A stretch of DNA of 64,000 nt from Curtobacterium citreum. GTDB taxonomy: Bacteria; Actinomycetota; Actinomycetes; Actinomycetales; Microbacteriaceae. Location: positions 2,170,001 through 2,234,000 of the forward strand of contig NZ_VFMQ01000001.1 in NCBI RefSeq assembly GCF_006715175.1. The letters are read 5' to 3'. Below are positions 1 to 8,715 of this stretch, one piece after another. Position numbers and translations under genes: made by a program. The notes beneath the pieces were generated by a model. The model ran no database searches, was not told the DNA's origin, and saw nothing but the letters and a program-made list of their open reading frames with translations. The first letter of the stretch is position 1. Every line of letters starts with the position of its first letter.

Positions 1-141
1 GACCTCCTCGCGGCGGAGCAGCTTCTCCCTGCCGCGGCCGTAGACGGTGACGGCGCCGCTGGTGATGTAGCCGCTGAGGGTCTGGCGGGTGATGCCGAGG
101 TGCTTGATCGCCTGCGCCTTCGTCCACCAGTCGTCAGCCAC
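1..141 (-). CDS. HTH DNA-binding protein (partial, runs off window)
   Basis: Only the first 47 codons are present; the gene continues past the left edge. It starts with GTG overlapping the stop codon of the upstream 306-residue gene (GTGGCTGA junction), so it is the next gene in the phage-like early operon. The visible sequence begins MADDWWTKAQAIKHLGI and continues through TRQTLSGYI and GRGREKLLRREEV. This looks like a short MerR/excisionase-type winged HTH that reads a recognition helix and then a small wing. Function beyond DNA binding cannot be judged. Confidence 0.6.
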   Translation of the reverse strand, partial: MADDWWTKAQAIKHLGITRQTLSGYITSGAVTVYGRGREKLLRREEV

Positions 142-1054
142 CCTCGCCGTCCTCCTCGCCCCACTCGACCGCCGTGCCGGTCGCGAGGGACCGGTGCGGC
201 CCGTTGTGGCCGAGACGCCGCGCGCAGACCGCGGGCCGCCGCTGCACCATTGCCGTCGCCGCGCACGCCGGTGCTGCGCGCGGCTTGTCGAGGGGTTCCC
301 CGTCGGCCGGGTAGTAGCCGTGCTCGTCGTAGAACCGGAGCACGGCGCCGCGGTCCCAGACCTGCCGTTCCTCACGGAGCTCCTGCATGAGCTTCCGTGC
401 GGTCTTCTCCGATGCGAGGTACGTCGCGCCGGGCACGGTGTCGTCGCAGTGGTCGCAGCGGACCACGAAGTCGGTGACGTCCTCCGAGGCCCACTCGGCG
501 CCGACGGCGTAGTGGTCGCAGACCTCGCAGGGGCGGGGCAGCACCTGACGCTCCCGCTGGGGTCGGCGCGGGTACTTGCCGAACAGCGGTCGGAAGATGT
601 CACCGATGTCGGTGACGAACACCTCGCCGCTGTCGTGGAGCACGATCGCGTCCCACCGGATGAGAAGCCACGTGACGAGGATCTTCACGAGCTCGCCCGC
701 GCCGGCCGGGGTGGCTTCGGCGCGGAAGCCCTGCTCCTCGTCGCCGCGCTTCCACACGGCGACGACGGTCGCCGGCGGGTTCACCTGCAGGGCGCCGGCC
801 CAGTAGGTGACCCACTGGATGAGGCGGGCGTAGGCGTCGTCGGTGTCGTCGATCGCGTCGGCGCGGAACGGGAGCGGGGCCTCCTTCGACGCGGCGCGGG
901 GCATGCCGTCGCCCATGACGCCGAGGGACGGGATCGCGAGGGACCGGGCGTAGGCGATGAGGCCGGCGGCGTCGCCGAGTGCTCGGCGTGCTCGGGTGGC
1001 GGTGAGGGCGTACGCGGTGTCCGCGTCGACCTCGGGGGTGGTGGGGTCGGTCAC
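134..1054 (-). CDS. Phage-type hypothetical protein with zinc-ribbon cysteines
   Basis: A 306-residue protein of unknown function in the minus-strand early operon of the integrated element. The central part contains two CxxC pairs (CEVC near residue 183 and CDHC near residue 206) with nearby histidines, which looks like a small zinc-binding module. The N-terminal half mentions no motif I recognise; it contains a hydrophobic stretch (LVKILVTWLLIRW) that may be core rather than membrane. The start ATG overlaps the stop of the preceding 80-residue gene (ATGA), indicating translational coupling. I do not recognise a family and infer only a phage early function from context. Confidence 0.65.
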   Translation of the reverse strand: MTDPTTPEVDADTAYALTATRARRALGDAAGLIAYARSLAIPSLGVMGDGMPRAASKEAPLPFRADAIDDTDDAYARLIQWVTYWAGALQVNPPATVVAVWKRGDEEQGFRAEATPAGAGELVKILVTWLLIRWDAIVLHDSGEVFVTDIGDIFRPLFGKYPRRPQRERQVLPRPCEVCDHYAVGAEWASEDVTDFVVRCDHCDDTVPGATYLASEKTARKLMQELREERQVWDRGAVLRFYDEHGYYPADGEPLDKPRAAPACAATAMVQRRPAVCARRLGHNGPHRSLATGTAVEWGEEDGEGG

Positions 1055-1293
1055 AGCTCAACCTCCTCGTGCAGCAACAAGTCAGGGCCCTCCTGCTCAA
1101 TGAAGCCGAGAGCGAGCAGCTCGTCCATCGGCCCGCTTGGATCGGTCGTGTCCTCTTCCGGGCCCCAGGCGTGCAGGTCGGGGTGGACGGTGAGAACGTC
1201 GACGCTGTTGCAACGCGACCCGTACGCGTAGTGGAGCTTGTGCCAGAGTCCCACTGCCCCGAAGCTCAGCTGGTCAGTGCCGTCGATGTGCAA
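1051..1293 (-). CDS. Small phage-type hypothetical protein
   Basis: An 80-residue acidic protein starting MHIDGTDQLSFGAVGLW. The start codon is TTG and is supported by a good ribosome-binding site (GAAGGAG, five bases upstream). The segment FGAVGLWHKLHYAYGSR resembles the first helices of winged-helix replication proteins, but the protein is too short for the complete fold and this likeness is weak. It overlaps the next gene by ATGA and lies 86 bases after the helicase-loader-like gene. Function unknown. Confidence 0.55.
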   Translation of the reverse strand: MHIDGTDQLSFGAVGLWHKLHYAYGSRCNSVDVLTVHPDLHAWGPEEDTTDPSGPMDELLALGFIEQEGPDLLLHEEVEL

Positions 1294-1379
1294 GGTCGCT
1301 CCTTCGAGATCGTGGGCCGGTCGGGAGGCTGCGGCGTATGTTCTGACGCGGCCTGCCCGCCGGCCCTGGGTGAGTGCGT

Positions 1380-1757
1380 TCAGCTCTGTAGTGCGCGCTG
1401 CTTCTCGTCGTGCTCGCGGATCCAGGTGTGATCACCGGCGGCGAGATGTTGGTCGTACTCGTCGACGCTGACCCCGGCGGCATCGCACCAGCGCTGCTTC
1501 GCCTCGAGCATGTACTGCTCGTGTTCGGCGCTGCGGCGCTCGCCGCGTCGCCGCTCGTCGACGACACGGATCACGTCGGCTGGCATGCAGTAGCGCGTCT
1601 CGGTGGCGTAGTGCTCGACGGCCGCGGTGCGCGCTTCGGCGTACGTGATGTCCGAGCCGAGGACTTCAGTCCATGCCGCGACCGAGATGTCCGTCAGGTG
1701 CCGTCCATCGAGGCCCTGCATCCAGCTGAGGAGTGCCGCGGTGTCCTGCTGCTTCAT
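1380..1757 (-). CDS. Putative helicase loader/inhibitor-like phage protein
   Basis: A 125-residue protein. The N-terminal region (LLSWMQGLDGRHLTDISVAAW, then YAEARTAAVEHYATE and MPADVIRVV) has the pattern of small phage replication proteins related to the G39P helicase loader/inhibitor group: several short helices and a conserved W plus YxEA motif. It lies directly after the replication initiator gene, which is where such loaders are usually found. Its start overlaps the initiator's 3' end by 92 bases in another frame, a larger overlap than elsewhere in the operon. The family call rests on pattern and context only. Confidence 0.6.
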   Translation of the reverse strand: MKQQDTAALLSWMQGLDGRHLTDISVAAWTEVLGSDITYAEARTAAVEHYATETRYCMPADVIRVVDERRRGERRSAEHEQYMLEAKQRWCDAAGVSVDEYDQHLAAGDHTWIREHDEKQRALQS

Positions 1758-2523
1758 ATTCCTGGTCCCTTCGTGCGGCGCGCTCGATCAGCGCCATCGC
1801 TTCTTCTTGCCGTTGTTGCCCCCGGGACTGCCCGGGGTTGCGACCCATCCGGAGGCGCAGCTTGTCGTACTGCTTGCGGAACGTCGGCATCGACAAGATG
1901 TTCGATCGCCAGAAGTCATCTCGCTGCGACCACTCAAGGACCTGCATGGCCTCGTCGAGCGGTCTGTGATCGCGATCCAAGAGCAGACGTGCTGCGTCTC
2001 GCCAGCCCGCCCCGACGGTCGGCCGCGGCGATCCGTTCTCCTCGATCAGGTCCGCCAGCTGAGTGCAGAGAGCTCGGACGTCATCCCGTTCCTGCACGAG
2101 AGAAGACGGAGTCTTCTCTTCTTCATGGTTCTTATAGGAGGATTGGGCGGATTTGCCCCAATCTAGATTGGGCGGATTTGCACCAATCGGTCGCGCGATT
2201 TCGTCCGTGAGGCACCGGTAGGACTTCGTGTGATCAGTCACTCCCCCGGCTTGGTGTCGAGCGCTCTCGAGGGCGCCGTCCGCCTCGAGCTTCGATACGA
2301 TGCGCTTCACCTGGTCCACGGTCAGACCCGAATGCTTCGAGAGCTCCTCGCGGTTGGCGCGCCACCACCGGTGGCCGTTCTGCTCGTAGGAGGCAGGGCT
2401 GTCCGGTCCGGTCCGGAACCAGATGAGCTGCCACAGGATCGCGGGAGCCGCACCAAGCTCGGCGACGAGCGCTCCTCGCAGGGGGATGAAGTCGCGGGCG
2501 ATAGCGTGCTCGAGCGGCACCAT
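1666..2523 (-). CDS. Phage replication initiator-like protein (winged helix plus DnaD-like tail)
   Basis: 285 residues from ATG at 2523 (MVPLEHAIARDF). Residues about 1-100 form a winged-helix HTH (RANREELSKHSGL, TVDQVKRIVSKLEADGAL), as in initiator proteins that choose the phage origin. The C-terminal part contains the WSQRDDFWRSNILSMPTFRKQYDKL pattern, which is common to phage DnaD/DnaB-type primosome proteins and likely contacts the helicase loader. The start overlaps the stop of the upstream 90-residue gene. An earlier in-frame methionine exists, but it would overlap the upstream gene by 54 bases and lacks a ribosome-binding site. Probable role: origin recognition and helicase recruitment after excision. 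Confidence 0.65.
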   Translation of the reverse strand: MVPLEHAIARDFIPLRGALVAELGAAPAILWQLIWFRTGPDSPASYEQNGHRWWRANREELSKHSGLTVDQVKRIVSKLEADGALESARHQAGGVTDHTKSYRCLTDEIARPIGANPPNLDWGKSAQSSYKNHEEEKTPSSLVQERDDVRALCTQLADLIEENGSPRPTVGAGWRDAARLLLDRDHRPLDEAMQVLEWSQRDDFWRSNILSMPTFRKQYDKLRLRMGRNPGQSRGQQRQEEAMALIERAARRDQEYEAAGHRGTPQLDAGPRWTAPDGHLGRGMD

Positions 2524-2795
2524 CAGGACTCCTCCCGACTCTGCAGCTCCTCGAGCATGTCGCGCATGTACGCCCAAGACTCGAGCGATTCTGCTGACTC
2601 CTCGGCTGGTGGAGCGTCCAGCACAGCGATCATCACTCCCACGCCGAGCGTGAGCACGGCGGTTCCCTCAACAGCCGCCACCGGAGCGGAGGCCATCTCT
2701 CCGACGTTGGCGAGCTCCGTGCTAAGCGTGACGAGCATGTCTGCAACATCGTTCGACACGACCAGGGTGAGACTGCCGTAGTGGATCCGGCGCAT
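2523..2795 (-). CDS. Small hypothetical protein of the phage early operon
   Basis: 90 residues beginning MRRIHYGSLTLVVSNDVADM, with an alanine/valine-rich middle that is moderately hydrophobic (VEGTAVLTLGVGVMIAVL) and an acidic helical tail (LESWAYMRDMLEELQ). The middle could be a single membrane-associated segment, but it may equally be buried. It is coupled on both sides by ATGA-type overlaps with the 180-residue gene and the initiator. No family recognised. Confidence 0.55.
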   Translation of the reverse strand: MRRIHYGSLTLVVSNDVADMLVTLSTELANVGEMASAPVAAVEGTAVLTLGVGVMIAVLDAPPAEESAESLESWAYMRDMLEELQSREES

Positions 2796-3337
2796 CAGCG
2801 GGCCCTTTCTGCATGGGGCGCACGCACGTCGTTGTGCGTGAACCCCCGCGTCAACAAGGCCCCCTCGGGGACCGTCGCGTTCAACAACAACGTCTCGTCC
2901 ATGGACATCTCGAGTTCGAACAACAACAACGCCTCGTCGTCGATCACACCACGCTGCTGGCGAAAGCTGACGACGCCGTTGATGCGCTGACGCGCCCACA
3001 TGTCGGGCATCCGCGCCCATTCGCCGTAGGGCATCTTGTGAGCAACCATCTTCGCGATCGCACGATCGCGCTTTGTCGCGCCGGAACGCATCCAAACGAC
3101 GAAGGTCTTCGTGCTCGGTACCCTCCAGACCGACGATGCGAACCGAATCACCCGACCGTCCACAACCTCGATCTCGACCCGCGCCTTGCTCTCCTTGAAC
3201 ACGACGTCGTAGTCGGCGTACTTCGCTCGTTCGGCTGGAGTCGGCGTAAACTGGTGCACGACTCGAATGCCTCCGCGGTTTTCGGTCCCGCCCTCGGAGC
3301 CCTTGCCGGCTCCGGGGGCCTTCGTGTTTCCGTTCAT
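2795..3337 (-). CDS. Hypothetical protein of the phage early operon
   Basis: 180 residues from ATG at 3337, which overlaps the stop of the excisionase-type gene (ATGA). The N-terminus is Gly/Lys/Asn-rich and probably disordered. The middle (VVDGRVIRFASSVWRVPSTK, then VVWMRSGATKRDRAIAKM) is basic, and the C-terminus is acidic. I do not recognise a family. As second gene of the early operon it may act in establishment or replication control, but that is context only. Confidence 0.55.
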   Translation of the reverse strand: MNGNTKAPGAGKGSEGGTENRGGIRVVHQFTPTPAERAKYADYDVVFKESKARVEIEVVDGRVIRFASSVWRVPSTKTFVVWMRSGATKRDRAIAKMVAHKMPYGEWARMPDMWARQRINGVVSFRQQRGVIDDEALLLFELEMSMDETLLLNATVPEGALLTRGFTHNDVRAPHAERAR

Positions 3338-3519
3338 CAGGCCGTTGCCTCCTCGAACTGCGCCTCGACGAACGCATCGACGTCGGCCTCGCGGAACATC
3401 ACGCGGCCGCCGATCTTCGCGCTCTTCGGCGCTGTGCCCTTTTGGATCATCCAGCGCAGCGCATCGGGCGTCTTGCGCAGCCGCTCGGCCGTCTCGGCAA
3501 GCGTCAGAAGCTTCGTCAT
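3337..3519 (-). CDS. Excisionase-type HTH protein
   Basis: 60 residues: an HTH_17/MerR-like winged helix (LLTLAETAERLRKTPDALRW, then KIGGRVMFREADVDAFVE), which is the standard form of actinobacterial excisionase-family proteins. The start ATG at 3519 has GGAG at a suitable distance. It is the first gene of the leftward operon and is divergent from the repressor-integrase pair across a 103-base control region, so it may be the excision factor that turns the integrase toward excision, or a Cro-like regulator. The short length is normal for the family. Confidence 0.7.
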   Translation of the reverse strand: MTKLLTLAETAERLRKTPDALRWMIQKGTAPKSAKIGGRVMFREADVDAFVEAQFEEATA

Positions 3520-3547
3520 AATCACTCCAACTTGTACTATGTGGACT

Positions 3548-3562
3548 ACTCCGAACCGGAGT
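3548..3562. promoter_or_regulatory. Palindromic operator candidate between xis-like and repressor genes
   Basis: The sequence ACTCCG-AAC-CGGAGT is a perfect 6+6 bp inverted repeat with a 3-bp centre. Additional half-sites occur at 3583-3588 (CGGAGT) and 3524-3528 (ACTCC). It lies in the divergent region between the leftward early operon and the rightward repressor-integrase genes, where a phage repressor is expected to bind. The repeat is seen directly; the operator role is inference. Confidence 0.45.
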
Positions 3563-3622
3563 GAGCACCAATGTACACGAATCGGAGTTGTGTGCAAGTC
3601 CGTTCCGAAGTACCGTCGCCTC

Positions 3623-4072
3623 GTGATCACAGACGAGCAAATCGGGCGGGCCGTGTCTCGCCTCCGCGGTGACCGTGCGCAGCGTGAGGTGGCAGCCGCG
3701 ATGCGCGAGCTCGGCTGGCGCTGGTCACAGACGACGGTGTGGAAGGTCGAAAGCGGGGAGCGCCCCCTCCGGCTCGCCGAGGCCATGGATCTCGAGCAAG
3801 TGCTCGGCTCAGAGCTGCAAGTCGCAGCGGATGCCGAGCAGGCTGCGATTGCCGTCGCGCGGGCGGAATTCCGCAGGGCGCTCGCCGAGCTCCAGCAGGC
3901 CGCCGCCCGGTACGAAGCATCCCGCGCTCGCCTGCAGTCCGTCGCCGGAACTCACGAGGTGCTGCTGGGGCTGAGCGCCGACGAGGCCCTGCAGCGCCGC
4001 GACGACGACGGCGCGGTCCCAACCCTATTCTCGGAAGTGGAACTCGATGGCGAGCATTCGACAGCGCCCTGA
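3623..4072 (+). CDS. XRE-type repressor of the integrated element
   Basis: 149 residues from GTG at 3623. The N-terminal third is a Cro/CI-type HTH (residues 3-60: QREVAAAMRELGWRWSQTTV, then WKVESGERPL, then LAEAMDLEQVLG). The remainder is a long alanine-rich helix with coiled-coil character (residues about 68-110) that could give dimerisation. It overlaps the integrase start by 26 bases, so the two are cotranscribed and probably translationally linked. Likely role: lysogeny maintenance by repressing the leftward operon through the adjacent palindrome. Confidence 0.7.
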   Translation: MITDEQIGRAVSRLRGDRAQREVAAAMRELGWRWSQTTVWKVESGERPLRLAEAMDLEQVLGSELQVAADAEQAAIAVARAEFRRALAELQQAAARYEASRARLQSVAGTHEVLLGLSADEALQRRDDDGAVPTLFSEVELDGEHSTAP

Positions 4073-5138
4073 CGGGAAGTGGCGGGCCCGTTACCGCGAC
4101 GACGACGGGCGTGAGCACTCCAAGCACTTCGACCGGAAACGCGACGGCCAGGCCTGGCTGGACGAAATCGCCGCCGCTCGTCGGACCGGCACGTACGTGG
4201 ACCCTCAGCGATCTACCATAACCCTCGCTGGCTTCTACGGCGACTGGGCGGACCGGCAGGTGTGGGCCGTCGGTACCCGGACAGCAGCGGACCGGGCTGT
4301 CGAGGCCTGCGACTTCGGCGCCGTCCCGTTCGCGAAACTTCGACGTTCCCACGCCGAGGCATGGGTGAAGGCGATGCAGGCGAACCTCGCGGCGTCGACG
4401 ATCCGCACCCGCGTGAAGTACGTCCGGGGCGCGCTCCGCGCCGCTGTCCACGACCGGCTGCTCAGCGAGGATCCGACCGCCGGCTTGAAGCTCCCCGCGG
4501 TCCGGAAGACCGAGCACACAATGCGGATCCCGACGCCGCGAGAGGTGAACGCGATCCGAGACCGAGCGGAGCCGTTCCTGCGCCCATTGCTGGACGTGAT
4601 GGCGTACGCCGGCCTGCGGATCGGGGAAGCCGCAGCGGTGCAGGTCAGCGACGTCGACTGGCTGCGCCGCACCGTCCACGTCGCGCGTCAGGTGCAGAAC
4701 CGCCCTGGCACCCGTGAGGTCTGCCCGCCGAAGCACGGCAGCGAACGGGTGGTCCCGGTGCCGTCCGCGCTCACGGAACGGCTGTCGGCGGCGATGCGCG
4801 ACGTTGGTGTCTTCGGCTCCGCGCAGTGGTTCCTTCCCGGTGACCCGCCCTCCCCCAACGCGCTGCGACGCTGGTTCGAGAAAGCGTGCACTGCCGCAGG
4901 GGTGGACGGGATCACGCCGCACGACTTCCGGCACTTCTACGCGTCGGGCTTGATCCGTTCCGGACTCGACGCTGTGTCGGTCGCTCGTGCGATGGGGCAT
5001 GCGTCACCGGCGATCACGCTCGCGATCTACGCGCACCTGTTCCCTGACGCCGCGGACCGCACGCGTGCTGCAGCGGCGGACCTGATGGCGTCTACGGCTG
5101 ATTCTGCGGACGATCTGCGGACTGAACGCGAGGCGTAA
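4047..5138 (+). CDS. int: Tyrosine recombinase integrase
   Basis: 363 residues, full length. An N-terminal AP2-like arm-binding segment (residues about 1-55) is followed by a SAM-like core-binding domain (57-155) and the catalytic domain (160-345). The active-site set is complete: R191 (AGLRIGE), K229 (PKHGSERVVPVP hairpin), H292 and R295 (PHDFRHFYASG), H318 (GHASPAI) and Y328 (IYAHLF). It integrates and, with an excisionase, excises the element. The 3' end overlaps the convergent DUF779 gene by 47 bases and ends 28 bases before an inverted repeat that resembles a recombinase core site, so the element boundary is probably here. Confidence 0.93.
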   Translation: MASIRQRPDGKWRARYRDDDGREHSKHFDRKRDGQAWLDEIAAARRTGTYVDPQRSTITLAGFYGDWADRQVWAVGTRTAADRAVEACDFGAVPFAKLRRSHAEAWVKAMQANLAASTIRTRVKYVRGALRAAVHDRLLSEDPTAGLKLPAVRKTEHTMRIPTPREVNAIRDRAEPFLRPLLDVMAYAGLRIGEAAAVQVSDVDWLRRTVHVARQVQNRPGTREVCPPKHGSERVVPVPSALTERLSAAMRDVGVFGSAQWFLPGDPPSPNALRRWFEKACTAAGVDGITPHDFRHFYASGLIRSGLDAVSVARAMGHASPAITLAIYAHLFPDAADRTRAAAADLMASTADSADDLRTEREA

Positions 5139-5538
5139 GCCCGAGATCGATCAGTTCGGAGTCGGTGAACAGGCGTGACCGGGTCAGGAAACGCCTGTTC
5201 AGCGGGCTTTCGACCGAGAACCCGGATCCGCGGCCGTCGACGACGTCGATCAGCAGATGGCTGTACTTCCAGTACTCGAACTGCGCTCGGGACATGTACA
5301 CCTCGATGGGCGCTGTGACCTCGACAGGGTCGAGCTCGGGGACGTCGATGGTGCCGAGCAGGACGTCGCCGGGACCGGTGCGGAACATCCCGACGGGGTA
5401 GCACATCGGGCTCGAGCCGTCGCAGCAGCCGCCGGACTGGTGGAACATCAGCGGTCCGTGCCGGGCCGTGAGCGCGCGGAGGAGCTCGGCCGCCTCCGGC
5501 GTGACGGCGACGCGGGCGGTGGTCCCGGGCTTCGTCAT
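5092..5538 (-). CDS. DUF779 family protein, aldehyde dehydrogenase partner
   Basis: 148 residues. DUF779 proteins are small and Cys/His-rich; here H33, C38, C39 and C46 lie in FHQSGGCCDGSSPMC, a possible metal site. The family is repeatedly found beside acetaldehyde/aldehyde dehydrogenases, and this gene sits 49 bases upstream of one on the same strand, so the two are likely related in function, although the family's activity is not known to me. The last ~14 residues overlap the integrase gene on the other strand and probably come from the inserted element; codons there (AGG, CGT, TCA) are less like the chromosome's usual choice. Confidence 0.8.
   Translation of the reverse strand: MTKPGTTARVAVTPEAAELLRALTARHGPLMFHQSGGCCDGSSPMCYPVGMFRTGPGDVLLGTIDVPELDPVEVTAPIEVYMSRAQFEYWKYSHLLIDVVDGRGSGFSVESPLNRRFLTRSRLFTDSELIDLGLTPRVQSADRPQNQP
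5167..5200. other. Candidate attachment core (attR) within DUF779 3' coding region
   Basis: Two 10-bp inverted arms, GAACAGGCGT (5167-5176) and ACGCCTGTTC (5191-5200), flank a 14-bp centre; with two mismatches the arms extend to 14 bp around a 6-bp middle. This is the geometry of a tyrosine recombinase core. It lies 28 bases past the integrase stop and within codons for the conserved RFLTRSRLFTD end of DUF779, so the element would rebuild the host gene's end on integration. The repeat is direct observation; the att role is inference. Confidence 0.45.
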
Positions 5539-5587
5539 CAGGAGGACCCCCCTTCCGGCGCTGCTCCCTCGGCGTGACGATGCGTCA

Positions 5588-7129
<1,542 letters not shown>

Positions 7130-7206
7130 GGTGGTGCCCTCTCGACGACGATGTCGACGGCGCACGGTCTGCGCGCCTCGGACGGGACGCTACGGCGGCG
7201 GGGGTT

Positions 7207-7218
7207 GCAACGGGTTGC
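7207..7218. promoter_or_regulatory. Palindrome between aldehyde dehydrogenase and the AAA operon
   Basis: GCAAC-GG-GTTGC (7207-7218) is a 5+5 bp inverted repeat around 2 bases, sharing bases with a second small palindrome TTGCAA at 7205-7210. It lies between two divergent genes and beside the candidate -10 of the aldehyde dehydrogenase (7187-7192). It could be a regulator site, but it is short and no regulator gene is adjacent. Confidence 0.3.
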
Positions 7219-7255
7219 GGAGCGGCCCCGCCCCGCGCTGCGCGCCGCCGTCCCG

Positions 7256-7261
7256 TATGGT
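7256..7261 (+). promoter_or_regulatory. Candidate -10 box giving a leaderless transcript
   Basis: TATGGT ends 7 bases before the ATG at 7269 and there is no purine-rich ribosome-binding site in the gap. This spacing puts the transcription start at or next to the start codon, as in leaderless actinobacterial genes. No convincing -35 is visible. Confidence 0.4.
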
Positions 7262-7268
7262 CGGGTGC

Positions 7269-8351
7269 ATGGGGATCGAGCACCCGCTGGTGGACGGGAC
7301 CGGCGCGGGCTACGTCGTCAGTGAGACCGTCGGGCGGCTCGTGGCGCTCACCCCGATGCGCGCGGACCTCGTCGTCCAGGCCGCGGCTGCCGGACTCCGG
7401 GTGGTGTTCCTGACCCCGGACTCCTCCCGCCTGACCGAACCGTTCCGGCAGGTCCTCGACGCGGCCGACGGACGCTGGGTCGTCCGGTCCGGCGACGGCG
7501 CGCTGCGCGACGGGTCGACCGGCACGTCGCTGCTCGGACTCGCCGACGGCTTCCGCTCTCCCCGGACCACCGACGCCGTCGACCCGCGGTACCTCGAGGT
7601 CCCCCGACCGGAGCAGGTGCAGTTCGTGGTGTCGGCGTCGATCCGCCACCGCCCCGACGCCGGCACACGTCTGGGTCGTGCGTGGGAGACGTTCGCCGCG
7701 CTCGGGCCCGGCACGACCCCGAGTGGTTGGGGCTCGCACGAACCGGTCGAGGCCGACTGGGACAAGGACACCCTCACCGCTGCCGCACGCGCACGGATGC
7801 CGCAGGACGCCCGGTTCGTGGTCGTCGGCGACGAGCGGGCGCCGCTGGCCGGGTCGCTCACCGCGCGGCGTACCGAGCACGGGGTGGAGGAGGTCGTCTC
7901 CGGCCTGGTCGGCGTCGGGGTCCCCGGCAGCGACGCGGTCCAGCGCGCGCACGACGCCGTGACCGTGCTGCTCGGCGACCTGTGCCGCACTGCGCTCCCG
8001 CTGGTCGCGATGGTGTTCGCCCGCGTCGGCTCGGCCGACCTGACCGTGCGCCCGACGCTGGAGCAGGACCCCGAACCCGTGGCGATGCTGCTCGGCTCCC
8101 CCGCTGTCAAGGGCCTCGGACTCGACGTCGACGAGATGCGCGACCGGTTCGGAGCCGAACGGGTCGGCCGTCCGCGGGTGCCGTCGCTCGTGTTGCGGTT
8201 CCGCGACGGCCCCTCGCGCCCGGACGCCACCGGGTGGGAACGCCTGCGCCCCGTGGTCGACCACCTGGGCCGCGACGCCCTCGAACGCCTGACCGGCCGG
8301 GACCTCGGCGCCGGCCGGACCCCGCAGGAGGAGCAGCACCGTGCCCCGTGA
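7269..8351 (+). CDS. Unknown protein, first gene of AAA/TPR operon (possibly DUF6177-like)
   Basis: 360 residues from ATG at 7269 (MGIEHPLVDGTGAGYVVSE). No signal peptide or membrane segment is evident; it looks like a soluble alpha/beta protein (VQAAAAGLRVVFLTPDSSRL, DARFVVVGDERAPL). From memory it resembles the actinobacterial family recorded as DUF6177, which I could not check. It is the first of four plus-strand genes that overlap one another (8341/8351, 8712/8715, 10042/10052), so it likely works with the AAA+ ATPase. No catalytic motif is recognised; function unknown. Confidence 0.7.
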   Translation: MGIEHPLVDGTGAGYVVSETVGRLVALTPMRADLVVQAAAAGLRVVFLTPDSSRLTEPFRQVLDAADGRWVVRSGDGALRDGSTGTSLLGLADGFRSPRTTDAVDPRYLEVPRPEQVQFVVSASIRHRPDAGTRLGRAWETFAALGPGTTPSGWGSHEPVEADWDKDTLTAAARARMPQDARFVVVGDERAPLAGSLTARRTEHGVEEVVSGLVGVGVPGSDAVQRAHDAVTVLLGDLCRTALPLVAMVFARVGSADLTVRPTLEQDPEPVAMLLGSPAVKGLGLDVDEMRDRFGAERVGRPRVPSLVLRFRDGPSRPDATGWERLRPVVDHLGRDALERLTGRDLGAGRTPQEEQHRAP

Positions 8352-8715
8352 ACTCACGATCCTCGGTCCGACGCTCGTCGGCGACGCCGAGTTCCGCCCC
8401 GCGGCCGCCGCGGTGGACCCCGGGATCGGCCTGCGACTCGTCCGCGGCGGACTGGTCGGACGCTTCACGGACGCCGACGGACGGGTCGTCGCCACCGTGC
8501 AGCACCCCCGCCGCGTCCGCTCGGACACCGAGGTCCGTCGCCTGCTGCCCGACCTCACCGAGCTCCCGCCCGAGGCGGAGGGTGGCGGCTGGTGGTGGAC
8601 CGACGTCTTCGTCCCCCTGCACGACGACGCCGGGTCCGTCGGCACCGGACTGGCCGAGGCGATCGCGGACCACGCGCACGCCGCGCTCTCGACACAGGAC
8701 GGTGGCCCGCGATGA
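8341..8715 (+). CDS. Small unknown protein of AAA/TPR operon
   Basis: 124 residues from GTG at 8341, overlapping the previous gene by 11 bases and the ATPase start by 4 (ATGA). The protein (start MPRELTILGPTLVGDAEF, with GRFTDADGRVVATV and GGGWWWTDVF) appears to be a compact beta-rich domain without signal or membrane segments. No family recognised. Tight coupling to the ATPase suggests an adaptor or substrate-side subunit, which is inference. Confidence 0.6.
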   Translation: MPRELTILGPTLVGDAEFRPAAAAVDPGIGLRLVRGGLVGRFTDADGRVVATVQHPRRVRSDTEVRRLLPDLTELPPEAEGGGWWWTDVFVPLHDDAGSVGTGLAEAIADHAHAALSTQDGGPR

